A stretch of 64,000 nucleotides of DNA from Ornithinimicrobium humiphilum (GCF_006716885.1 NZ_VFPU01000001.1:310001-374000), one strand, 5' to 3'; counted from the first letter of the stretch, positions 8,276 through 16,812 are shown. Program-made: numbers and translations. The notes: generated by a model from the letters alone, not told the origin.

Positions 8276-8954
8276 GCGACGGCCGCGCGTGGTGATCATC
8301 GACGACGACGCGCTGGTGCGCGCCGGCCTGCGGATGATGCTCGGCGGTCCCGACGGCGTCGACGTCGTGGCCGAGGCCGACGACGGCGACCGGGCCGTGG
8401 AGATCGTCGGCAAGTTCCGGCCCGACGTCGTGCTCATGGACATCCGCATGGCCCGCGTCGACGGGCTGGCCGCGACCCGCGCGGTGCTCCAGGCCTATCC
8501 CTCGACCCAGGTCCTCGTGCTCACCACCTTCGACGCCGACGACTACGTCGTCGAGGCGCTGCGCTCGGGCGCGCGGGGCTTCGTGCTCAAGGACACCCCG
8601 CCCGAGCGGCTCGTCGCCGCGGTCCACGAGGTGGCCGCCGGCGACCACGCGCTCTCTCCCTCGGTGACCGCGCTGCTGGTCGGCCAGGTCTCCAGCGGGG
8701 CCCACGGCGGCGACCAGCGCGACGAGCGCTCCCGGCAGGCGCGGGAGCGGCTGGCGGTGCTGACCGAGCGCGAGCTCGAGGTCGCCCGGGCCGTGGCGCG
8801 GGGCGCCTCCAACGCCGAGATCTCCCGCGAGCTCTACCTCGGGGTGCCCACGGTGAAGGCGCACGTCTCCAGCATCCTGGCCAAGCTCGGGCTCGCCAAC
8901 CGGGTGCAGATCGCGCTGCTCGTGCACGACGCGACGCTCATCGAGGGCGACTGA
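8268..8954 (+). CDS. response regulator, NarL/LuxR family
   Basis: A 228-residue two-domain regulator. The receiver domain (about 6-122) has the acidic pocket D12/D13, phospho-acceptor D58 (VLMDIRM) and the conserved Lys in FVLKD (about 109). The LuxR-type helix-turn-helix (about 158-222) reads LTERELEVARAVARGASNAEISRELY then TVKAHVSSILAKLG. It overlaps the kinase gene by eight bases (GTG start), giving coupled synthesis. Its stop abuts the stop of the convergent phosphotransferase gene with no spacer. The neighbouring divergent ABC exporter is the obvious candidate target. Confidence 0.95.
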   Translation: MAERRPRVVIIDDDALVRAGLRMMLGGPDGVDVVAEADDGDRAVEIVGKFRPDVVLMDIRMARVDGLAATRAVLQAYPSTQVLVLTTFDADDYVVEALRSGARGFVLKDTPPERLVAAVHEVAAGDHALSPSVTALLVGQVSSGAHGGDQRDERSRQARERLAVLTERELEVARAVARGASNAEISRELYLGVPTVKAHVSSILAKLGLANRVQIALLVHDATLIEGD

Positions 8955-9866
8955 TCAGCCGACCCGGCCGCCGAGGACGCGGTCGACGTAGGCCCGGGCG
9001 GGAGCGGCATACCGCTCGGGGAAGCTGACGGCGCACCCGATCGCCCAGGCGTTGCCCTCGAGGTCGCGCAGCCGGCGCCAGCGCGTCAGCTCGTCGGCGT
9101 CGGGAACCCGGCGCCCCGTGATCCGCGCGTAGGCCGTGAGGGCCTGCGCCCCGATCTCCGGCGTCGGCGTGCTGCCGAGGACCGCCAGGTCCCACTCGAC
9201 CGGGCCGCGGCAGGCCTCCTCGAGGTCGGCCCAGAGCCAGCGGCCCGAGCGGTCGCGCAGCACGTTGCCCCGGTGCGCGTCGCCGTGGAGCAGCACCGAC
9301 GTCGTGCCCAGCCCCTCGATCCCTGCCAGGGCCTCCTCGTGCTCGCGCCGGAGGGCGGCGTGCTCGCGCTCGTCGAGGAAGCCGTGGCGCCGGGCGTGCT
9401 CCAACGGCCCGGTGATGACCTCGTGGGCGACCGTCAGCCAGGGCAGGTCGGCACCCGCGCCGGTGAGCGCGTCGTGCCAGGCGGCCAGCGCGGTCGCCGT
9501 CTCGACCGGGTCGGCGCGGCGGTCGGCGCCGTCGCCGACGTCGGTCCACAGCGAGATCCAGACGCCGTCGACCTCGTGCGGACCCGCGGGCGGGCGCTCC
9601 GCCGGGGGGACGACCGGGGCGCCGGCGGCGTGCGCGAGCCGCCCCACGGTGACCTCGAGGTCGAACCAGCGACCTGGGTCGGGGCGACCGAGGCTCGTGT
9701 GGCTGGAGACCCGCGCCACCACGCCGGCGGCGGGCATCCGGACCATGAGCGACCCGCGGTCGGAGAGCACCTGGGGCTCGTCCGGCGGCAGGTCGAGCCG
9801 GTCCCACAGCCGCAGCAGCGCGGCGGTGCCTCGGTGCGCCGCCCCGGACGACGTGCTGGTGGCCAT
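8955..9866 (-). CDS. aminoglycoside phosphotransferase-family (APH-like) kinase
   Basis: A 303-residue protein with the APH/choline-kinase fold. The Brenner motif LLHGDAHRGNVL holds H194, D196 (catalytic base) and N201, and the metal-binding Asp is D214 in WADLEEACRGPVEWDLA. The N-terminal lobe is poorly conserved and lacks an obvious nucleotide loop. Substrate unknown: proteins like this phosphorylate small hydroxyl compounds, and only some give drug resistance, so no resistance should be claimed. The start at 9866 has a GGAGGG-like site upstream. Ends exactly where the response regulator ends. Confidence 0.85.
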   Translation of the reverse strand: MATSTSSGAAHRGTAALLRLWDRLDLPPDEPQVLSDRGSLMVRMPAAGVVARVSSHTSLGRPDPGRWFDLEVTVGRLAHAAGAPVVPPAERPPAGPHEVDGVWISLWTDVGDGADRRADPVETATALAAWHDALTGAGADLPWLTVAHEVITGPLEHARRHGFLDEREHAALRREHEEALAGIEGLGTTSVLLHGDAHRGNVLRDRSGRWLWADLEEACRGPVEWDLAVLGSTPTPEIGAQALTAYARITGRRVPDADELTRWRRLRDLEGNAWAIGCAVSFPERYAAPARAYVDRVLGGRVG

Positions 9867-9907
9867 CGAGCCTGCCCTCCCCGGCGTCGGTCCACGATCA
9901 TGGGTGC

Positions 9908-10702
9908 ATGACCGACCAGCAGGATGTCATCCAGGACGTGCCCGAGGCCGTCGCCGCGCTCGCGGTCCCCGCCCGGCGCGTCTGCGTGCTCACCGGGGCC
10001 GGCATGTCCGCCGAGTCCGGCGTGCCGACCTTCCGCGACGTGCAGGTGGGCCTGTGGGAGCACTTCGACCCGGGCGAGCTGGCCACCCCGGAGGCGTGGG
10101 AACGCAACCCCGAGCAGGTGTGGGCGTGGTACTCCTGGCGCGCCACCCTCGTGCGCCGGGCGCAGCCCAACGCCGGCCACGTCGCGATCGCCCGCTGGCA
10201 GCAGCTGCCCGACGTCGACCTGACGATCGCCACGCAGAACGTCGACGACCTGCACGAGCGGGCCGGCGCCCGGGTGCTCGCCCACGTGCACGGCGGGCTC
10301 TTCGACCTGCGGTGCTCGGCCTGCGGGCGCGCCAGCGAGGAGACCTATCCCGAGGTGACCGAGCCGGTCGCCCTGCTGGAGCCGCCGGAGTGCGGGGTCT
10401 GCGGCGGGCCGGTCCGGCCGGGGGTGGTGTGGTTCGGCGAGGCGCTGCCGGAGGACGACTTCGACGCCGCCGCGGAGGCCGCCCGCTCCGCCGACCTCGT
10501 GCTCGTCGTCGGCACCTCGGGGCTGGTCTACCCGGCCGCGACGCTGCCCCATCTCGCGGGCGCCCGCGGCGTGCCCGTCGTGGAGATCAACCCGCGCGAG
10601 AGCGGCATCACCGAGGCCGCCGACGAGGTCTGGCGTGCGCCCGCCGGCGAGGCGCTGCCCGCCCTCGTGTCGGTCGTCGAGCGGGCCCGCGCGAGCGGCT
10701 GA
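9908..10702 (+). CDS. NAD-dependent protein deacylase, class III sirtuin (CobB/SIRT5-like)
   Basis: A 264-residue sirtuin. GAGMSAESGVPTFRD (30-43) binds NAD, TQNVDDLHERAG (109-120) and catalytic His128 follow, and four zinc ligands C136, C139, C162 and C165 are in place. WYSWR supplies Y75 and R78, the Tyr-Arg pair that recognises succinyl and malonyl lysine in SIRT5-type enzymes, so desuccinylation or demalonylation is likely besides deacetylation. Regulates acyl-lysine on metabolic enzymes in the cytosol. A possible -10 CACGAT lies 9 bases before the ATG, suggesting a very short leader. The methyltransferase gene follows after 17 bases, likely co-transcribed. Confidence 0.94.
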   Translation: MTDQQDVIQDVPEAVAALAVPARRVCVLTGAGMSAESGVPTFRDVQVGLWEHFDPGELATPEAWERNPEQVWAWYSWRATLVRRAQPNAGHVAIARWQQLPDVDLTIATQNVDDLHERAGARVLAHVHGGLFDLRCSACGRASEETYPEVTEPVALLEPPECGVCGGPVRPGVVWFGEALPEDDFDAAAEAARSADLVLVVGTSGLVYPAATLPHLAGARGVPVVEINPRESGITEAADEVWRAPAGEALPALVSVVERARASG

Positions 10703-10719
10703 CCGGACGGGGCGAGGTC

Positions 10720-11343
10720 ATGACCACGGCGCGGGAGAGGGTCGAGGCGGCGATGCGCGCGACGCCGCGCACGGCATACCTGCCGGAGTCGGTCGCGCAC
10801 CTCGCCGCCGTGGACCGGCCGGTCGAGCTCGGGCACGGCTCCACCTGCTCCCAGCCGACCACCGTGCGGATCATGCTCGAGCTGCTCGACGCGCAGGAGG
10901 GCCAGCGGGTGCTCGACGTCGGCAGCGGCTCGGGCTGGACCACCGCCATCCTCGCCCGGCTGGTCGGGCCGACCGGGAGCGTCCTGGGCGTCGAGCTGGT
11001 CGAGGACCTCGTCGCCGACGCCTCCCGACGGCTGGAGCGGGACGGGCTGGCCCACGCGGCGGTGCGGGTCGCCGACCCGGACGTCCTGGGAGCGCCGGAC
11101 GAGGCACCCTTCGACCGCATCCTCGTCTCGGCCATGGCCTCCGAGCTGCCGGCCGAGCTGGTCGACCAGCTCGCTCCGGACGGGCTGATGGTCCTGCCGC
11201 TCGGAGGTCGCATGGTGCGGGTCCGGCACGCCGCCGAGGGCCCCGAGGTGGAGACCGAGCCGGGGGCCTACGTCTTCGTGCCCCTGCGGACCGCGCGCCG
11301 CCGGGGTCGGTGGTGGCCCCGGCGGCGGGACCGGGAAGACTGA
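10720..11343 (+). CDS. protein-L-isoaspartate O-methyltransferase-like protein
   Basis: A 207-residue class I methyltransferase. It has the PCMT fingerprint GSTCSQPTTVRIML (about 40-53), where SQP is the substrate loop, then the SAM loop LDVGSGSGWTTAIL (65-78) and an acidic ribose contact in GVELVED. The C-terminus ends in a basic, Trp/Arg-rich tail. PCMT repairs isoaspartyl damage in aged proteins. ATG 10720 is chosen because GGGGCGAGG precedes it and the preceding sirtuin stops 17 bases earlier; longer readings in the same frame run through the sirtuin gene and are not real. Confidence 0.87.
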   Translation: MTTARERVEAAMRATPRTAYLPESVAHLAAVDRPVELGHGSTCSQPTTVRIMLELLDAQEGQRVLDVGSGSGWTTAILARLVGPTGSVLGVELVEDLVADASRRLERDGLAHAAVRVADPDVLGAPDEAPFDRILVSAMASELPAELVDQLAPDGLMVLPLGGRMVRVRHAAEGPEVETEPGAYVFVPLRTARRRGRWWPRRRDRED

Positions 11344-11377
11344 GGGGCGCACCCGGACCACGCCCCCAGGAGGCCGC

Positions 11378-12343
11378 ATGAGCACCGCGCTCCCCACGTA
11401 TGCCGACGTCGAGGCCGCAGCGGCCGTGCTCGAGGGGGTCGCCCACCGGACGCCGGTGCTGCGCTCGCGGCGGCTCGACGACCTGGCGGGGTGCGAGGTG
11501 CACCTCAAGGCCGAGCACCTGCAGCGGGTGGGGGCCTTCAAGTTCCGCGGGGCCTTCACCGCGCTGTCGGCCTTCGACGCCGACCAGCGGCGGGGCGGCG
11601 TCGTCGCCTACTCCTCGGGCAACCACGCCCAGGCGGTGGCGCTCGCGGCTCGCGAGCTGGGGATCCCGGCGGTCATCGTCATGCCGCACGACGCGCCCGA
11701 GCTCAAGGTCGCGGCGACGCAGGGCTACGGCGCCGAGGTCGTGCGCTACGACCGTTACACGGAGGACCGTGAGGCCATCGGCGCGGCCCTCGCGCAGGAG
11801 CGGGGTATGACGGTGGTGCCGCCCTACGACCACCCCCACGTCATCGCGGGGCAGGGGACGGCGGTCAAGGAGCTGCTCGAGGACTGCGGCCCGATGGACG
11901 TGGTCGTCACCCCGCTCGGCGGGGGCGGCCTGCTCTCGGGCAGCATCCTCGCGGCCGGGGCGCTGGCCCCCGAGGCCCGGGTCTACGGCGTCGAGCCGGA
12001 GGCCGGCGACGACGCCCGTCGCTCGCTGGCGGAGGGCCGGATCGTCTCCATCGAGACCCCGCGGACCATCGCCGACGGCGCGCAGACCCTGCACCTGGGC
12101 GAGCTGACCTTCCCGATCCTGCGCGACGGCGTGACCGGGATCGTCACCGCCGGCGACGAGCAGCTGGTCGAGGCGATGGCTGTCGTCGCCTCGACGCTCA
12201 AGCAGGTCGTCGAGCCGACGTCCGTGCTCGGGCTGGCCGCCCTGCTCTCCGGCGCGATCCCCGACGTCGCCGGTCGCCGCGTGGGCGTCGTGCTGTCGGG
12301 CGGCAACGTCGACCTCGCGCGCTTCGCCTCCCTCGTCGGCTGA
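11378..12343 (+). CDS. PLP-dependent serine/threonine dehydratase or racemase family lyase
   Basis: A 321-residue fold-type II PLP enzyme. K55 in GAFKFRGA is the Schiff-base lysine, SSGNHAQ (79-85) is the substrate loop, GGGG (181-184) holds the PLP phosphate, and SGGN near the C-terminus contacts the pyridine ring. No C-terminal ACT domain is present, so this is not the isoleucine-regulated biosynthetic IlvA but a catabolic threonine dehydratase, serine racemase or hydroxyaspartate ammonia-lyase; these cannot be separated by eye. AGGAGG-like sequence (CCCAGGAGGCC) just before ATG 11378. Separate from PCMT by 34 bases, same direction. Confidence 0.87.
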   Translation: MSTALPTYADVEAAAAVLEGVAHRTPVLRSRRLDDLAGCEVHLKAEHLQRVGAFKFRGAFTALSAFDADQRRGGVVAYSSGNHAQAVALAARELGIPAVIVMPHDAPELKVAATQGYGAEVVRYDRYTEDREAIGAALAQERGMTVVPPYDHPHVIAGQGTAVKELLEDCGPMDVVVTPLGGGGLLSGSILAAGALAPEARVYGVEPEAGDDARRSLAEGRIVSIETPRTIADGAQTLHLGELTFPILRDGVTGIVTAGDEQLVEAMAVVASTLKQVVEPTSVLGLAALLSGAIPDVAGRRVGVVLSGGNVDLARFASLVG

Positions 12344-12454
12344 CGGGGACACGGCCTGGGCGGCGGCCTTGCTGCGTCGCGGTGGCGGGTCTCGGCGGGT
12401 CGTGGCACGGCATACCCCGCAGGCGCGGATTGGCACGGCGGCCCCCGGGGCCGT

Positions 12455-12460
12455 CAGGAT
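12455..12460 (+). promoter_or_regulatory. -10 box CAGGAT, leaderless arrangement
   Basis: CAGGAT ends seven bases before the A of ATG 12467, the spacing seen for the other leaderless genes here. It lacks the first consensus T, so confidence is modest. Confidence 0.35.
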
Positions 12461-12466
12461 GGGCCC

Positions 12467-13219
12467 ATGACCTACGAGATCGCCCTCTACCCCCGACGGC
12501 CCGGCCAGGACTGGGCCGAGGTGGTCGCCGCCGACGAGCTGGACGGCCCGCCCATGGACGCCGCGGCGCTGGAGGCCGGTGTCGCGACCTTCCGCCGGAT
12601 CGAGGCGCGGCTGCGCGAGGTGCTGACCGAGCCCGTCGAGGTCTGGGTCGCCGAGGAGACCGACGGCGACGTCGTGGGCGAGCTGACCGCGACCGAGAGC
12701 GGTCTGCAGGTCGAGCTCTACGACCGGTCCGCGTCGGTGTCCTTCCCGACCGAGGAGACGGCCGGCCGCGCCCGGGTGCACGACCTCGCCCGCCGCGCCG
12801 TGCGCGCGGTCGCGATGGAGACGGGCTACGAGGCCTACGACCCGCAGACGGGGCGGGGCTACGACGGGCTCTTCGACGACGGCTCGGACGACCTCGTGGA
12901 CGACGCCCCCGCGGCCGGTGTCCCGGCGACGCCCGCCGGCCCGGTCGACCCGCTGAACGACCCGCGCGTCGACCCCCGGATGCTGCGCCGCCGCGCGGTC
13001 CTCTACCTGGTCATCGGCGCCGCGCTGCTGGTCTTCTCGCTGCTGCGCGTCTACGCGGGTGACACCAGCTGGCTGACCTGGCTCTTCCTCGGCTTCGCCG
13101 GCTTCAACCTGCTGGCCGGCTGGATGATGCGCAACCTCGCGATCCAGACCGAGCAGAAGCGCGCGGCCGACGCGGAGGGCGAGGGCGAGGCTCCGACCGG
13201 GGGGATCACCAACCTCTGA
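12467..13219 (+). CDS. hypothetical protein with C-terminal two-helix membrane anchor
   Basis: A 250-residue protein I do not recognise. Residues 1-130 look like a soluble alpha/beta domain (starts TYEIALYPRRPGQDW and contains VAMETGYEAYDPQTGRGYDG). A Pro/Ala/Asp linker (about 135-165) follows, then two hydrophobic helices (about 175-192 and 200-220) and a charged tail. The topology suggests a cytosolic domain tethered to the membrane. Standing alone between a PLP lyase and a promoter region, it has no informative operon. No function is proposed. Confidence 0.8.
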   Translation: MTYEIALYPRRPGQDWAEVVAADELDGPPMDAAALEAGVATFRRIEARLREVLTEPVEVWVAEETDGDVVGELTATESGLQVELYDRSASVSFPTEETAGRARVHDLARRAVRAVAMETGYEAYDPQTGRGYDGLFDDGSDDLVDDAPAAGVPATPAGPVDPLNDPRVDPRMLRRRAVLYLVIGAALLVFSLLRVYAGDTSWLTWLFLGFAGFNLLAGWMMRNLAIQTEQKRAADAEGEGEAPTGGITNL

Positions 13220-13322
13220 CGGACCCGCCGACTCGGACCCGGCGAGTGCCCCGGTTGCATCGGCCGATCCGCGAGATCGCCGACGTAGGTGGGGCACTCG
13301 CATGCCTGCGGCGGCGCCTACA

Positions 13323-13365
13323 TATAACAGATGTAACAAACCATCTGAAATGTAACAGGTGTAAC
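13323..13365 (+). promoter_or_regulatory. cluster of TGTAAC direct repeats ahead of the AAA ATPase gene
   Basis: TATAAC (13323-13328) and three copies of TGTAAC (13332-13337, 13351-13356, 13360-13365) lie in the most AT-rich stretch of this neighbourhood. TATAAC could also serve as a -10 box. The array looks like a regulator-binding region. The remainder of the 226-base gap shows only AGAGGAGG (13433-13440), the ribosome-binding site for ATG 13446. Confidence 0.45.
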
Positions 13366-13445
13366 GTCGCTCCAGGTCCGTCGGTGGTCGTCCCTAGCGT
13401 GGACCCCTTCCCCACCGACCGAGACCGACCGAGAGGAGGACTGCC

Positions 13446-14555
13446 ATGGTGAGCGGTGCCAACCCCTTCCGCCCCAGCTTCGGGGTGTCCCCGCGCGTGC
13501 TCGCCGGGCGTGAGGACCTGCTCTCGGACTTCGACGTCGCCCTCGACGAGGGGCCCGGCTCGCCGCTGCGCTCGCTGCTCGTCAGCGGAGCCCGGGGGAT
13601 GGGCAAGACGGTCGTCCTCAACGAGCTCGAGGACATCGCCCGCACCCGCGGCTGGCTCGTGGTCCGGCTGCCCGAGGGCGACGACCTGCTCGGCGAGCTG
13701 GAGAGCTCCACGATCCCCGCCCTGCTCGCCGAGCACGACGCCACGGCCGTCCGCCGACGCGTGACCGGTGGCGGCATCGGCCCGGTCGGCAGCATCACGA
13801 CCGAGGTCGACGACCGTTATCCCGTGCGGCACTCGCTCGCCCAGCTGCTCGGTCGCCTGCTCGACCTGCTCGCCGAGCACGAGACCGGTCTGCTCTTCAC
13901 GCTCGACGAGGTCCAGGCGGCCAGGCCCGACGTCGTCGGCCGGTTCGCCGCGACCTACCAGCACCTGGTCCGCGACGACCGCGAGGTGGCCTTCGCCGCC
14001 GCGGGCCTGCCGACCGGCATCGACAGCCTGCTGCGCCAGGCCGGCACCACCTTCCTGCGCCGGGCCGAGCGCATCCACCTCGCGACGCTCACCGACGACG
14101 ACGTCCGCACCGCCGCGCGGGCCACCGTCGTGGACGCCGGTCGCACCATCGGGGAGCCCGCCCTCGACCGCTACGTCGAGGTCGTCCACGGCTATCCCTA
14201 CCTGCTGCAGCTCGTCGGCTACCACGCGTGGCGGGTCGACCCGCAGCGGGAGGAGATCACCGCCGACGACGTGGAGCGCACGCTGCCGCTGGTGATCGAG
14301 CGCATGGGCCGCCTCGTCCACGCCCCCGCGATCGGTCCGCTCCCGGAGGGCCAGCGCCGCTACCTGCGGGCCATGGCGGTCGACGACGGTCCGGCCTCGA
14401 CGCGCACGGTCGCCGAGCGGATGGGCGTGCCCATGCAGCAGCAGAACGTCTACCGCGCCCGCCTCATCGACCGCGAACTCGTCCAGCCCGCGGGCCACGG
14501 CTACGTCGACTTCACCCTTCCCTACCTGCGCGAGCACCTCCGTGCCCGAGGCTGA
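13446..14555 (+). CDS. P-loop AAA ATPase (Orc1/Cdc6-like fold) of unknown role
   Basis: A 369-residue ATPase. Walker A is GARGMGKT (about 47-54), Walker B LLFTLDEVQA (about 144-153), and sensor-like AAAGLPTGI comes near 185. A C-terminal winged helix (about 300-369: LPEGQRRYLRAMA, STRTVAERMGVP) follows. The pattern resembles the ATP-binding proteins related to Cdc6/ORC and STAND ATPases. A strong AGAGGAGG precedes ATG 13446. The MFS gene downstream starts inside its last codons, so the ATPase and transporter are made together, an unusual partnership since MFS proteins need no ATPase. The upstream TGTAAC cluster suggests specific regulation. Confidence 0.8.
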   Translation: MVSGANPFRPSFGVSPRVLAGREDLLSDFDVALDEGPGSPLRSLLVSGARGMGKTVVLNELEDIARTRGWLVVRLPEGDDLLGELESSTIPALLAEHDATAVRRRVTGGGIGPVGSITTEVDDRYPVRHSLAQLLGRLLDLLAEHETGLLFTLDEVQAARPDVVGRFAATYQHLVRDDREVAFAAAGLPTGIDSLLRQAGTTFLRRAERIHLATLTDDDVRTAARATVVDAGRTIGEPALDRYVEVVHGYPYLLQLVGYHAWRVDPQREEITADDVERTLPLVIERMGRLVHAPAIGPLPEGQRRYLRAMAVDDGPASTRTVAERMGVPMQQQNVYRARLIDRELVQPAGHGYVDFTLPYLREHLRARG

Positions 14556-15792
14556 GCGCTCCACCGCCGCGACCGCCACGAGGCCACCGATCCCGCGCGA
14601 GATCTGGATCCTCGTCGGTGCGGCCTTCGTCATCGCCGTCGGCTTCGGGATCGTCTCGCCGGTGCTGCCCGCCTACGCCCGGTCCTTCGACGTCGGCGTC
14701 GCCGCGGCCTCCGTCATCGTCTCGGCCTTCGCCTTCTTCCGGCTCGTCTTCGCCCCGGCCGGCGGGTTGCTCGTCTCCCGTCTGGGCGAGCGACCGGTCT
14801 ACCTCACCGGCCTGCTCGTCGTCGCGGCGTCGTCCTTCGCCACCGCCTTCGCCCAGTCCTACGGCCAGCTGCTGCTCTTCCGCGGTCTCGGCGGCGTGGG
14901 CTCGACGATGTTCACGATCTCGGCCATGGCGTTGCTCGTGCGCCTCGCCCCGCCGCAGGCCCGCGGCCGTGTCTCCTCCGCCTACGGCTCCTCCTTCCTC
15001 ATCGGTGGCATGGTCGGTCCGCTGCTGGGCGGGCTGCTCGCCGGGTGGGGGCTGCGCGCCCCGTTCGTCGTGTATGGCGTCGCTCTGCTCCTCGCGGCCG
15101 CGGTGGTGGCCGTGGGTCTGGGCGGGGCACGGCTGCGCCCCGCGCCCGACGCCGCCGACCGTCCCGTGATGCGGCTGGCCGAGGCCTGGGCGTCGCCGGT
15201 CTACCGGGCCGTCCTCTGCGCGGCGGTCGCCAACGGCTGGGCCAACTTCGGCGTGCGGATGGCGGTGCTGCCATTGCTCGCGATCGCCGTGCTCGACCGG
15301 CCCTGGGTGGCCGGGGCGGTGCTGGCCGTGGGGGCCGTCGGGACGGCGGCGACCCTGCAGTTCTCCGGGCGGCTCGCCGACCGGGTCGGGCGGCGGCCGC
15401 TCGTGCTGACCGGGCTGCTCGTCATCGGCGTCTCCATGGGCGTGCTCGGGCTGACCACCACGCTGGGCACGACCACCGGTCTCGTCGCGCTTCTCGCCCT
15501 CTCGCTCGTCTCCGGCGTCGGGGCGGGGCTGGTCAACCCGGCGCAGCAGGCCGCGGTGGCCGACGTCGTCGGGTCCGACCGCAACGGCGGCCCGGTGCTC
15601 TCGGCCTTCCAGATGGCCCAGGACGGCGGGGCGATCGTCGGCCCCGTGCTCATCGGCCTCGTGGCCGACCGCGCCGGCTTCCCCACGGCCTTCCTCGTCA
15701 CCGGCCTGGTCTGCGTCCTCGGGGCGTTGCCCTGGCTGCGGGCACCGGAGCCGCTGACGCCGCCGGGCCCAGCGCGGCTCAGCGACCGGTGA
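14542..15792 (+). CDS. MFS transporter
   Basis: A 416-residue membrane protein with twelve predicted helices from about residue 20 to 405. It has an MFS motif A-like segment between helices 2 and 3 (GGLLVSRLGERPVYL, about 72-86) and the related GRLADRVGRRPLVL in the second half (about 275-288), both marks of a drug:H+ antiporter-1 type exporter. GTG 14542 lies inside the ATPase gene (14-base overlap). Its 3' end overlaps the convergent acetyltransferase gene by 14 bases. The substrate cannot be assigned. Confidence 0.88.
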   Translation: MPEAERSTAATATRPPIPREIWILVGAAFVIAVGFGIVSPVLPAYARSFDVGVAAASVIVSAFAFFRLVFAPAGGLLVSRLGERPVYLTGLLVVAASSFATAFAQSYGQLLLFRGLGGVGSTMFTISAMALLVRLAPPQARGRVSSAYGSSFLIGGMVGPLLGGLLAGWGLRAPFVVYGVALLLAAAVVAVGLGGARLRPAPDAADRPVMRLAEAWASPVYRAVLCAAVANGWANFGVRMAVLPLLAIAVLDRPWVAGAVLAVGAVGTAATLQFSGRLADRVGRRPLVLTGLLVIGVSMGVLGLTTTLGTTTGLVALLALSLVSGVGAGLVNPAQQAAVADVVGSDRNGGPVLSAFQMAQDGGAIVGPVLIGLVADRAGFPTAFLVTGLVCVLGALPWLRAPEPLTPPGPARLSDR

Positions 15793-16357
15793 GCGCCCGC
15801 CAGTCCTGCTCGAGGATGCCCATGACGTGCGCGTCGATCCACTCGCCGTCGAAGAGCAGCGCCTCTCGCTGCGTGCCCTCGTGCACGAAGCCGACCTTCT
15901 CGTAGACCCGTCGCGCCCGGGGGTTGAAGTCGTAGACCTCCAGCTGCACCCGGTGCAGCCCCAGCCCGTCGAAGGCGTGCCCGACGGCCAGCCGGGTCGC
16001 CTCGGTGCCCAGCCCACGGTCACGCGCCCCGCTGAGCCAGACGCGGAAGCCGCACGACCGATTTTCGGGGTCGTGGTCCAGCAGCAGGGCCTCGCCGACG
16101 ACGGTGCCGCTCGACCGCTCGACCACGACCCAGACGACGCGGTCGTCGGCGCGGGCCCAGCGTTCGTAGATCTCCTCCAGCTCCTCCACCGTCCACGGCA
16201 CGGCCGTCAGCTCCTCCGTGGCGTGCACCGAACCGGTCAGCCGGGAGACCTCGGGGTCGCCGAGCAGCTCGTGCAGGCGCGGGGCGTCCGCCCGTCCGGC
16301 AGGACGCAGGACGACGAGGTCGCCGGTCAACGTGGGCGTCGTCGTGAAGTCCGTCAT
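15779..16357 (-). CDS. GNAT acetyltransferase, RimJ/RimL-like
   Basis: A 192-residue GNAT-fold enzyme. It starts with LVVLRPAGRADAPRLHELL, typical of RimJ/RimL-like proteins, has the acetyl-CoA-binding region around ARDRGLGTEATRLAVGHAF (about 110-130), and then LHRVQLEVYDFNPRARRVYEKVGFVHEG, the conserved helix and strand pair at the C-terminus. It probably acetylates an amine on a protein N-terminus or small molecule. Promoter-like GAGGAT sits seven bases before the ATG on its strand, suggesting a leaderless message. Tail overlap with the MFS gene. Confidence 0.88.
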   Translation of the reverse strand: MTDFTTTPTLTGDLVVLRPAGRADAPRLHELLGDPEVSRLTGSVHATEELTAVPWTVEELEEIYERWARADDRVVWVVVERSSGTVVGEALLLDHDPENRSCGFRVWLSGARDRGLGTEATRLAVGHAFDGLGLHRVQLEVYDFNPRARRVYEKVGFVHEGTQREALLFDGEWIDAHVMGILEQDWRALTGR

Positions 16358-16452
16358 GGCCCCATCCTCACCGGCCCGTCAACCGGCTTTCGACGGCCGG
16401 ACCCGTCCACCCGGCACCGCGCGCCCCGGCGCCCCGTGGGCCCGCCACTGTC

Positions 16453-16458
16453 TACCCT
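16453..16458 (+). promoter_or_regulatory. -10 box TACCCT, leaderless rraB-like gene
   Basis: TACCCT is followed by seven bases and then GTG 16466, with no ribosome-binding site between. Transcription should begin at or within a base or two of the start codon. Confidence 0.55.
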
Positions 16459-16465
16459 TGGTCAC

Positions 16466-16768
16466 GTGAGCACCGAGCCCCTCCACACCGGCAGCGAGCA
16501 CCTCCTCATCCTGCCCGACCGCGAGATCGCGGAGGAGATCGCCGAGGAGCTGCGCGAGGAGGGTTTCGAGCACGTGCGCGTGCTGCGCGAGGCGGCCCGG
16601 ACCGAGGAGGACGACGAGGACGCCGAGTGGGCGGTCCACGTCGTCGACACGCGGCTTCCGGACCTCGCCGGTGACGCCGCCTACGAGGGCCTGCGCCGCC
16701 GCTTCGCCGCCCTCGCCCGCGAGCACGACGGCTGGTACGACCAGCCCGGTGACGTCCCGGCCCCCTGA
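16466..16768 (+). CDS. RraB-like ribonuclease E inhibitor family protein
   Basis: A 100-residue acidic protein. The pattern of a predicted first strand and helix (LLILPDREIAEEIAEELREEGFEHVRV), a very acidic loop (EEDDEDAEW), then WAVHVVDTRLP and a final helix ending in AREHDGWYDQPG matches the RraB fold seen in many actinobacteria. RraB binds RNase E and dampens its activity in E. coli; the same job here is inference, since actinobacterial RNase E/G differs. The GTG start is set by the leaderless promoter. CYTH-CHAD gene begins 44 bases downstream, possibly co-transcribed. Confidence 0.72.
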   Translation: MSTEPLHTGSEHLLILPDREIAEEIAEELREEGFEHVRVLREAARTEEDDEDAEWAVHVVDTRLPDLAGDAAYEGLRRRFAALAREHDGWYDQPGDVPAP

Positions 16769-16812
16769 CCGGCACGGCGCGGCACACCCCCCACCCACGG
16801 CCCGGAGGGCGT

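Noticed and set aside
8955..9866. Aminoglycoside resistance gene
   Set aside because: The catalytic motif is that of the broad APH-like kinase superfamily, and no residue pattern of a known resistance enzyme is seen. Only the family call is kept.
14542..15792. Horizontal transfer of the ATPase-MFS pair
   Set aside because: Only its promoter region is AT-rich; codon use inside both genes matches the neighbours, and no repeats or integrase lie at the borders.
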